From contig JAUPKV010000029.1 of the NCBI GenBank assembly GCA_030837265.1, positions 1-11,490 of the forward strand: a stretch of 11,490 bases of DNA. The letters run 5' to 3'. The translations under genes were made by a program, and so were the position numbers. The notes under the pieces were generated by a model. It saw only the letters and a program-made list of their open reading frames with translations, searched no databases and was not told the origin of the DNA. Source of the DNA: Methanobacteriota archaeon. GTDB lineage: Archaea; Halobacteriota; Methanosarcinia; Methanosarcinales; Methanosarcinaceae. This document shows, in pieces, positions 6,283 to 11,490 of the stretch. Numbering within the stretch: the stretch's first letter is position 1; each line of letters begins with the position of its first letter.

Positions 6283-7623
6283 ATGAAAGGTATTATGCAG
6301 GACATTAAATTTTATGACTGCAAGATAGTGGGGGGTAGTTCAACCTCCATTATCCTTGATAACGGAAAGATAGAAGAAATCTCCAAAAATTTCTCTTTGG
6401 GAGCAGGTATAAGAGCTCTTTGTGGAGGTTCCTGGGGCTATACGGCTGTAGAAGGGGATATCAACCTTAAAAAGGGAATCGAAGCTGCCTCAAAACTTGC
6501 TATTTCTATGAATACGAATACCCCAAAAGAAGCTATAGAGCTTGCAGCAGTGAGTCCCCCAAAGATAACGAATCTTCCTATAATCAAGATTGACCCGCGA
6601 AATGTCTCAATCGAGGAGAAGGTCGATCTTCTAAAGGATATTGAAGCTAATGCCAGGATCATAGGAGTAAACAGTACAAAAGTAATGTACCTTGAATCCG
6701 AATTCAAAATCGAATACAGCAGTTCGGATGGGCTGGACTGCGAATATGAACTTCTAAATGTTGGTTTTGCTGTTTCGGCAGTGGCTTCGGAGAATGGCAT
6801 ATACCAGGCGGGTAGAGAAAGCCGCTTTGGATATGGCTATGAACTCTTTGAAAACGAAAATGTTATGGAGCTCGCAGACAGGGCAGGAAGTACTGCTGTC
6901 GAACTCCTTAAAGCTAAGACCCCTAAAGGTGGGGAAATGCCCGTGCTGCTTGACCAGGAGCTGGCTGGGGTCTTCGCACACGAAGCTGTTGGGCATGCAT
7001 CTGAAGCTGACCTTGTCCTCGAAGGAGATTCCATTCTAGAGAACAGAATAGGAGAACAGATAGCATCTCCCCTTATTACGATTATAGACGACCCAACTCT
7101 GCATGAGTTTGGATATTATCCCTTTGACGCCGAAGGAGTGCAGTCTCGAAGAACTGAAATAATCAGAGACGGGGTCTTCAATTCCTATCTCCACTCCAGA
7201 GAAACGGCTGCCAAACTTGGGGGAACACCTGGGAACTGTAGGGCGCAAGGTTATTCAATGCCGGTTGTAAGGATGAGCAATACCTTCATAGATAATGGAA
7301 ATACAAAATTTGAAGAGATGCTTGAAGAAGTCAGGGATGGAATGTATTTGATTGGTTCCAGGGGCGGGCAGGTAAATACCGGGGAAGGGATTTTCCAGTT
7401 CAATGCCGAAAAAGGATATATAATAAAAGACGGCGAGCTTCATGAACTCATCAGGGATGTCTCACTTTCCGGTAACACTCTTGAGATCCTTAACAACGTA
7501 GCCCTTGTGGGTAATGACCTTAAAATGACTGCTGGAAGATGCGGAAAAGCAGGGCAGCTTGTGCCTGTGTCGGACGGCTCTCCACATCTTGCAATCTCCA
7601 AAGCCCTTGTCGGAGGTGCCTGA
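6283..7623 (+). CDS. tldD: TldD-type metalloprotease subunit
   Basis: This is the zinc-bearing subunit of the TldD/TldE (PmbA) peptidase, family U62, which cleaves unfolded peptides. With ATG at 6283 the protein has 446 residues. His233-Glu234 and His238 form the HExxxH zinc motif (HEAVGH), and Cys420 in GRCGKAGQ matches the conserved C-terminal cysteine that completes the metal site in E. coli TldD. The fold's N-terminal half begins near KIVGGSSTSIILDNGK. In-frame ATGs exist at 6268, 6283 and 6295. I chose 6283 because AGGA lies seven bases upstream and because the two-base gap after the lonB stop equals the gap between this gene and tldE. The 6268 start would overlap lonB by 13 bases. Co-transcription with lonB is very likely. 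Substrates are unknown: bacterial TldD/E trims modified peptides and the CcdA antitoxin, but no such peptide is seen here. Confidence 0.93.
   Translation: MKGIMQDIKFYDCKIVGGSSTSIILDNGKIEEISKNFSLGAGIRALCGGSWGYTAVEGDINLKKGIEAASKLAISMNTNTPKEAIELAAVSPPKITNLPIIKIDPRNVSIEEKVDLLKDIEANARIIGVNSTKVMYLESEFKIEYSSSDGLDCEYELLNVGFAVSAVASENGIYQAGRESRFGYGYELFENENVMELADRAGSTAVELLKAKTPKGGEMPVLLDQELAGVFAHEAVGHASEADLVLEGDSILENRIGEQIASPLITIIDDPTLHEFGYYPFDAEGVQSRRTEIIRDGVFNSYLHSRETAAKLGGTPGNCRAQGYSMPVVRMSNTFIDNGNTKFEEMLEEVRDGMYLIGSRGGQVNTGEGIFQFNAEKGYIIKDGELHELIRDVSLSGNTLEILNNVALVGNDLKMTAGRCGKAGQLVPVSDGSPHLAISKALVGGA
7612..7618 (+). promoter_or_regulatory. Strong Shine-Dalgarno that fixes the tldE start
   Basis: GGAGGTG lies in the last codons of tldD, seven bases ahead of the ATG at 7626. 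It closely matches the archaeal 16S anti-Shine-Dalgarno. It shows that the in-frame ATG at 7539, which would add 29 residues made of out-of-frame tldD sequence, is not the start. Confidence 0.85.
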
Positions 7624-7625
7624 AT

Positions 7626-8936
7626 ATGTATGAGCTTGCAAGAAAAGCCCTCAAGATGGCAGAAAAAGCAGGAGCGGAAGAAGCTGAGATCTATTATTCA
7701 GCAAATCATTCCACAGGAGTGAATTTCAAGAAAGATTCTCTTGACAACGCAAGAGACCGTTTCTCGGAAGGCATTGGAATCCGGGCTGTAGTAAATGGAG
7801 CTGTTGGTTTTGCCAGTACGAATTCTGCAAGAGAGCTCGAAAACGCCATCAAGATTGCAGTAGCTGAAGCCAGAATACGGGAAAGTGATTCTGACTGGAC
7901 GGGACTTCCTTCCAATACAACTTATCCTGCTGTTTCAGGTATCTTCGATAAAGAAGTTGAGTCCCTGGGCCTTGAGGAGTGTATAAATTATGCAATGGCC
8001 CTTGTTGAAGGTACAAAAGAGTTGCCAGGCACGCTACCAACCTCTGGCGGTTTTACCCGGGCAAAGAACAGGCAGCTTATCCTTAACACAAATGGGATAG
8101 AAATTGAGGAAGAATCCACAGCAGTTTCCGGTTTTGTGGACGTTATTACCTCAAACGGAGATGCTTCAACAGCCTATGACTTTGCAGTTTCCCGTGCGCT
8201 TGATATTGATTTTTTTGCTATTGGGAAAAATGCATCCGAACTTGCCCTTAAATCCAGAGATGGAATTAAAATCGAACCTCAAAAGACTGATGTAATTTTC
8301 CATCCGTTTGCATTCTCAGATATTCTTGAAGAGGCTCTTGCTCCGTCTATTGATGCGGATAATGTTCAGAAAGGACGGTCAGGCTTGATAAATAAACTCG
8401 GGGAAGAACTGGCAGTTCCCGAACTCTCCATCTATGACGACGGACTGATCGATGCAGGAATTGAGACTTCAGCCTCCGATGACGAGGGTGTCCCTTCGCA
8501 GCGAACAACAGTAATTGAGAAAGGTATACTCAAGACTTATCTCTATGATTCTTACACAGCCGGAAAGGCAGGCGTGAAAAGCACGGGAAATGGTTCGCGG
8601 TCTTCTTATATGAGTCCTCCTGCAGTAGGTCTCCGAAACTTCATTGTAGATTATCCCCAAACAGATATTATTGCTGATACACAATCCGGAGTTTTTGTAA
8701 ATACAGTCATTGGTGCCCATACGGCAAACTCTATTTCCGGGGATTTTTCGGTGGAAGCTAGAAATGCTTTTACAATCAAGGACGGAGCTCTTGATAAACC
8801 TATAAAATCTCTCATGATTTCGGGCAATTCTTTTGAAATTATAAAAAACATTTCAGGTGCAGGTCTGGATGTCAGGAAAGTAGGAGGGATAATTACGCCT
8901 TCAATCCGGATTTCGAATATGAGTGTAATCGGGTAA
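7626..8936 (+). CDS. tldE: TldE/PmbA-type peptidase partner subunit
   Basis: This is a 436-residue homologue of TldD that lacks HExxxH. The region where the motif would fall (IFHPFAFSDILEEALAPS) has no zinc-binding pattern. That loss is typical of TldE/PmbA, which in E. coli forms a heterodimer with TldD and shapes the peptide chamber. Family features are the N-terminal helix MYELARKALKMAEKAGAEEA, the strand and turn with KKDSLDNARDRFSEGIGIRAV, EGVPSQRTTVIEKGILKTYLYDSYTA in place of the corresponding TldD segment, and the C-terminal ISGNSFEIIKNI block, which echoes LSGNTLEILNNV in TldD. The start is set by the GGAGGTG at 7612-7618. It begins two bases after the tldD stop, which supports tight translational coupling and a stoichiometric complex. 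It is the last gene of the lonB-tldD-tldE unit. Confidence 0.92.
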   Translation: MYELARKALKMAEKAGAEEAEIYYSANHSTGVNFKKDSLDNARDRFSEGIGIRAVVNGAVGFASTNSARELENAIKIAVAEARIRESDSDWTGLPSNTTYPAVSGIFDKEVESLGLEECINYAMALVEGTKELPGTLPTSGGFTRAKNRQLILNTNGIEIEEESTAVSGFVDVITSNGDASTAYDFAVSRALDIDFFAIGKNASELALKSRDGIKIEPQKTDVIFHPFAFSDILEEALAPSIDADNVQKGRSGLINKLGEELAVPELSIYDDGLIDAGIETSASDDEGVPSQRTTVIEKGILKTYLYDSYTAGKAGVKSTGNGSRSSYMSPPAVGLRNFIVDYPQTDIIADTQSGVFVNTVIGAHTANSISGDFSVEARNAFTIKDGALDKPIKSLMISGNSFEIIKNISGAGLDVRKVGGIITPSIRISNMSVIG

Positions 8937-9004
8937 GGCCTCTTTCCGATTAGGCCTCTTTGATATCTTTTTTTCAATTGCTTTTTTCACTATGTTCTTT
9001 TTTT
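8936..9004 (+). terminator. Terminator region of the lonB-tldD-tldE operon
   Basis: AGGCC (8936-8940) can pair with GGCCT (8953-8957) over a 12-base loop, starting at the tldE stop codon. Three T tracts follow on the plus strand: seven at 8968-8974, six at 8982-8987 and seven at 8998-9004. The hairpin is short. The stacked T tracts are the stronger signal and are typical of archaeal termination. The element sits where this operon converges with the minus-strand genes. Confidence 0.55.
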
Positions 9005-9055
9005 ACAACATTGATCCAAAACTCCAAAACTAATTCTGTAGAGTGAAAATAAATC

Positions 9056-9118
9056 AGATCTCAAAGACTAGATCTCAAAGGCTTTTTGCTTTTCGAACTT
9101 TGGATCTATCGATCTATC
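9056..9118. repeat. Short tandem direct repeats (11 bp x2 and 8 bp x2)
   Basis: AGATCTCAAAG occurs at 9056-9066 and 9070-9080, and GATCTATC occurs at 9103-9110 and 9111-9118. They lie between the convergent transcription units and partly inside the possible small ORF at 9068-9145. They look like local slippage products; no function is apparent. Confidence 0.6.
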
Positions 9119-9145
9119 TATATCTCTCAGAAGAGCTTTCTGCAT
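9068..9145 (-). CDS. Possible 25-residue small protein downstream of the Gate protein
   Basis: On the minus strand an ATG (9143-9145) opens a 25-codon frame ending in TAG. It is preceded by AAGGAGGG (9149-9156), one of the strongest Shine-Dalgarno sequences in the window, with the core GGAGG four bases from the ATG. The ORF starts 18 bases after the stop of the Gate-domain gene, so it would be co-transcribed with it. The predicted peptide is charged and hydrophilic (starts MQKALLRDID, ends KAFEI) and has no membrane helix. Against it being real: it is very short, its DNA contains two 8-bp tandem repeats, and the ribosome binding site is close to the start. It may be a relic of a lost downstream gene. 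I do not recognise it. Confidence 0.35.
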   Translation of the reverse strand: MQKALLRDIDRSIDPKFEKQKAFEI

Positions 9146-9163
9146 AATCCCTCCTTAGCATTA

Positions 9164-10099
9164 CTAAGCGATACTTAGCAGTACCAGCAGAATAAAGAGC
9201 CTTACAAAAACGCTAATAGCGGTGGAGTATACAACGATCTGGATACCCATACGCGTCCCGAAAATCGCTATTTTTCCCGGAAGCTGGCTGCGAAATGCAA
9301 AAATAGGAAGCATGAACATGCTGCCGAGCATTAGCACGATCATAGCCTGTATATTTGTGATTTCCTCCGAATGGATCATGGGGCCAAGAAGCGAGATTCC
9401 GAGGATAGGGCTTGCAACGTAACTTGTCAGCGGGATAATCGATTCAGGCGGTATTTTAAAAAATTCAGCAAGAGGGAGCACACTAAAAATCTCGAACAGT
9501 CCCCTTTCCTGAAGGACAAAAATAAGGGTAGTTGCAATAAGGTAAACGCCTGTAATCTTTAAAAAAGGCTTTAACTCTTTCCCGAAAGCTCTACTAAAGG
9601 CTGTTTTCAGGGATATTTTCTCCTCATCCTGTGTTTCGGGAGCCTTGCAGGAGCTGCCTTTTAGAAACAACTTGCTTGCAACTGTAATTACCAGGATTTT
9701 GAATACTGCGGTTACTACGAACACAAAGGTGTAAAAGCCCCCTACCACAAGCCCAAGTGCAGGCAGAACAATCGGGATCTGGTAGGTAAATAATTCCCGG
9801 AAATAAGCAGGAGTAGCATTCATCATCGCGCAGAGCAAGACTTCCCTGTCATTCAGGCAATTCTCCTTTTTTGCCTGGAAAAGCATACTGTTTGCAGCTA
9901 CCGTGGACCCTATTGACACTACAAAAGCTGAAGCGCAGGTGCCGGGCAGGTTAGTATATGCAAAGATAGGACTCATAAACCTGGAAAATTTCTGCATCAG
10001 GCCAAGCTCAACAAGCACACTGGTTCCTACAAGCCCCAGGAAAATCATCACAAGGGTCGGGAGCGCAAAATCCAGTACCCTGAGAAAAAGTTCCATCAT
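9164..10099 (-). CDS. Nucleoside-recognition (Gate) domain integral membrane protein
   Basis: This is a 311-residue polytopic membrane protein made of two similar hydrophobic halves joined by a charged linker (about residues 148-175, rich in K, E and D). The first half contains LPTLVMIFLGLVGTS (14-28), a small-residue stretch GTCASAFVVSIGSTVAANSM and ATPAYFRELFTYQIP. The second half has TSYVASPILGISLLGPMI and several C-terminal helices. This pattern fits the Gate/nucleoside-recognition family that also includes SpmA/SpmB-type proteins; the substrate is not known for such archaeal members, and the family name does not prove nucleoside transport. ATG codons at 10099 and 10096 are adjacent starts, neither with a clear Shine-Dalgarno. 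The gene lies 72 bases downstream of the stress-protein gene on the same strand and may be read through from it. It converges with tldE. Confidence 0.8.
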   Translation of the reverse strand: MMELFLRVLDFALPTLVMIFLGLVGTSVLVELGLMQKFSRFMSPIFAYTNLPGTCASAFVVSIGSTVAANSMLFQAKKENCLNDREVLLCAMMNATPAYFRELFTYQIPIVLPALGLVVGGFYTFVFVVTAVFKILVITVASKLFLKGSSCKAPETQDEEKISLKTAFSRAFGKELKPFLKITGVYLIATTLIFVLQERGLFEIFSVLPLAEFFKIPPESIIPLTSYVASPILGISLLGPMIHSEEITNIQAMIVLMLGSMFMLPIFAFRSQLPGKIAIFGTRMGIQIVVYSTAISVFVRLFILLVLLSIA

Positions 10100-10171
10100 T
10101 AAGGGTTAGCTGGATAAATAAATAAATCAATCTATTCCGAAGTGTCGGATTCCTTTCTGGGAAAAATAGTA

Positions 10172-10639
10172 CTATTTGCCTTTCCCGGTACCTTTTCCCC
10201 TTACAACAAGTACTGCTTTTTTCGAGTGCCTGACCACGTTTTCGGCAATGCTTCCCAACAGGAATCGCTCAATTGCGTTTTTCCCATGTGTGCCCATGAC
10301 AATGAGGTCTATATCGTTTCCTTCTGCGAAATTGACAATCTCATGCACAGGGCTTCCTTCAAGGATTACGGACTCTACCTCAACATTCTCGGCTTTTCCG
10401 GAAGTCTCCACAAAAGCAGTCGCTGCTTTGCCTTCATTCCTGAAGTAATCCACGAAAGTCTTTTCCAATTCCGCATTTTTCGGATCTGACATAGAGAACT
10501 CATCATTTGCCATCACGTACACAGCATAGAGTTTTGCTCCGCTCAGCTTTGCAATTTCAATTGCAGTAGCAATCGCTTTTCTGACATGTTCCGAACCGTC
10601 TGTTGCAACCATTATCTTTCTGTAAATACTGATGCTCAT
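10172..10639 (-). CDS. Universal stress protein (UspA family), ATP-binding type
   Basis: This is a small cytoplasmic alpha/beta nucleotide-binding protein of 155 residues, the normal length for a single Usp domain. The N-terminus has the strand and turn KIMVATDGSEHVRKAI (8-23), including the Asp that contacts adenine in the family. The C-terminal part has G-T-H-G followed nine residues later by G-S (GTHGKNAIERFLLGS), the G-2x-G-9x-G(S/T) motif that marks ATP-binding members such as MJ0577. A basic glycine-lysine tail (RGKGTGKGK) extends past the last strand. The ATG at 10637-10639 has AGGA nine bases upstream. Usp proteins are dimeric stress or signalling factors; the specific role here is unknown. 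It lies upstream of the Gate protein gene and downstream of the ferredoxin gene, across a 291-bp gap that probably contains its own promoter. Confidence 0.93.
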   Translation of the reverse strand: MSISIYRKIMVATDGSEHVRKAIATAIEIAKLSGAKLYAVYVMANDEFSMSDPKNAELEKTFVDYFRNEGKAATAFVETSGKAENVEVESVILEGSPVHEIVNFAEGNDIDLIVMGTHGKNAIERFLLGSIAENVVRHSKKAVLVVRGKGTGKGK

Positions 10640-10822
10640 GCCTGACTTTCCTTATTCTTCTTAAATCTAAATATTAACATGCAAATACTTAAAAAGGCAT
10701 TTATTTCATAAAAAATGTCCATGAACTACATATAAGCAAAAAAGTTTCTATTTCAAGATGCTTATGCTGATTAGTGGAAGTCATTTTTTTCCAATCTACA
10801 AAATAAAAATTGAAATAGGATT

Positions 10823-10880
10823 TAACCATTAAATTCAGAATCTAAATGGTTCAGTAGCCAAAATTAGGCTTTAATGGTTA
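10823..10880 (-). terminator. 10-bp perfect inverted repeat with nested hairpin, possible ferredoxin-gene terminator
   Basis: TAACCATTAA (10823-10832) and TTAATGGTTA (10871-10880) are perfect inverted arms. Between them lie AATGGTT (10845-10851), which could pair with the first arm instead, and AGCC/GGCT (10856-10859 with 10867-10870). In the minus-strand sense the structure lies about 50-110 bases past the ferredoxin stop and is followed by TTTTTATTTT (on the plus strand about 10800-10810), so a 3' end is the simplest reading. Regulation of the stress gene starting at 10639 is an alternative. The rest of 10640-10930 is AT-rich, with TATA-like CTTATATG at 10729-10736 and no ORF. Confidence 0.42.
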
Positions 10881-10930
10881 TTTTCACTATAACTTTTTAC
10901 TGGTTTATCTCTTTAATAGATTAATTTTTT

Positions 10931-11482
10931 TCATCCTGTGAGTTTGGGAGTAATTTCAGGGCGTCTAATTCCCGGAACATCTTTGATCTCATGAAAGACA
11001 ATAGCGTGTGTGGGACAAGCCTCGACGCAGGCCGGTTTCTCCCTGCCTTCGCATAAGTCGCATTTTACTCCGGCATCTGTTTGTTTGCTGAGCACACTAC
11101 GGTTTGAAGCCATGGAACAGGTCCAGCAGCCTAAAACCAGAATAAGATTGTATAGAGGCAAGAAACGAGGGCAGACCATGGAACAGGTCCAGCAGTCGAC
11201 GCAGCGTTCCGGGCTGAATCTTATAGAACTCTTAGTTTCATCCATAGATAGAGCTTTTGTAGGGCAAACCGAAACACAGGGTGCATCTTCACAGTGGCGA
11301 CAGGTGATGGGAATTGGGATTCCAAGATTATGTGTACCGTCCACATTGATTCTTGCTTTGGGTGCCGGCTGTTCTCCTAAAGCTGAAAAGAGACTTTTGC
11401 TGTTTGAGTGGGCAACAGCACAGGCAATCTCACAGGAGCGGCAGCCCATGCAGCGTTCTGGTCTGATCAATAAATCTTTCAT
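10931..11482 (-). CDS. Four-cluster 4Fe-4S ferredoxin-like electron-transfer protein (CooF/HycB type)
   Basis: This is a soluble electron carrier of 183 residues related to the iron-sulfur subunits that serve CO dehydrogenase, hydrogenases or formate dehydrogenases. Sixteen cysteines form four sites: 11/14/17/21; 61/64/69/73 with CP; 94/97/100/104 with CP; and 141/144/152/156 with CP. The start ATG (11480-11482) lies ten residues before the first cysteine, as usual for the family; only eight bases upstream are visible. An odd insertion follows the third site: CWTCSM at 97-102 recurs at 119-124, adding Cys119 and Cys122, with the hydrophobic stretch FLPLYNLILVLG in between. In DNA this is an exact 20-bp direct repeat 66 bp apart, so the frame is kept. 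The redox partner cannot be seen; it may be encoded to the right of the window. Confidence 0.87.
   Translation of the reverse strand: MKDLLIRPERCMGCRSCEIACAVAHSNSKSLFSALGEQPAPKARINVDGTHNLGIPIPITCRHCEDAPCVSVCPTKALSMDETKSSIRFSPERCVDCWTCSMVCPRFLPLYNLILVLGCWTCSMASNRSVLSKQTDAGVKCDLCEGREKPACVEACPTHAIVFHEIKDVPGIRRPEITPKLTG
11110..11195. repeat. Exact 20-bp direct repeat inside the ferredoxin gene
   Basis: CCATGGAACAGGTCCAGCAG occurs at 11110-11129 and 11176-11195, separated by 46 bp of unrelated sequence. The 66-bp period equals 22 codons. The copies are identical although the surrounding gene has no other repeats, which suggests a recent event or an assembly or sequencing artefact. Confidence 0.9.
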
Positions 11483-11490
11483 TGAAAATC

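Noticed and set aside
7539..7625. Longer N-terminus for TldE starting at ATG 7539 (29 extra residues)
   Set aside because: The extra part is tldD coding sequence read in another frame and is rich in Cys and Arg, unlike the family. A GGAGGTG site seven bases before ATG 7626 and the two-base gap after tldD fix the later start.
10931..11482. Ferredoxin gene considered as a pseudogene because of the internal repeat
   Set aside because: The frame is open throughout, the insertion is a multiple of three and all sixteen cluster cysteines remain.
10931..11482. Naming the ferredoxin cooF and assigning it to CO dehydrogenase
   Set aside because: The same four-cluster layout serves hydrogenases and formate dehydrogenases, and no partner gene is visible in the window.

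Overview
The window looks like a methanogenic archaeon of the Methanosarcina type. This is inferred from moderate-GC coding sequence with very AT-rich gaps, TATA-like elements ahead of several starts, a membrane-anchored archaeal Lon protease, a tandem family of TPR proteins and a CooF/HycB-like polyferredoxin. No rRNA, tRNA, CRISPR array, transposase or integrase was found.

Positions 1-3755 hold four minus-strand paralogous TPR genes: 1-223 (cut by the window edge), 403-1884, 2051-2821 and 2991-3755. The three complete proteins share one plan: an N-terminal module of 86-89 residues, a variable number of repeats close to 48 residues, and a conserved 20-residue tail. Copy number differs from gene to gene. 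The gaps of 166-179 bp hold TATA-like promoters, a hairpin terminator and several palindromes.

Positions 3756-4228 are a 473-bp, AT-rich divergent control region. It separates the TPR cluster from a plus-strand proteolysis operon, lonB (4229-6280), tldD (6283-7623) and tldE/pmbA (7626-8936). Each junction has a two-base gap, and the next gene's Shine-Dalgarno lies inside the preceding gene. The proposed division of labour is ATP-driven unfolding and cutting at the membrane by LonB, followed by cleavage of unfolded peptides by the TldD-TldE metalloprotease. This link is an inference from gene order.

Positions 9068-11482 lie on the minus strand: a four-cluster ferredoxin-like electron carrier (10931-11482), a universal stress protein with an ATP-binding motif (10172-10639), a nucleoside-recognition (Gate) membrane protein (9164-10099) and a possible 25-codon ORF with a strong ribosome binding site (9068-9145). 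They converge on the Lon operon at about 8937-9067.

The observations most worth following up are the modular growth and shrinkage of the TPR family, an exact 20-bp direct repeat that adds a second CWTCSM motif inside the ferredoxin, two GTTAC/GTAAC-type dyads exactly 22 bp apart upstream of lonB, and the lonB-tldD-tldE arrangement. No wholly new system can be claimed from sequence alone.
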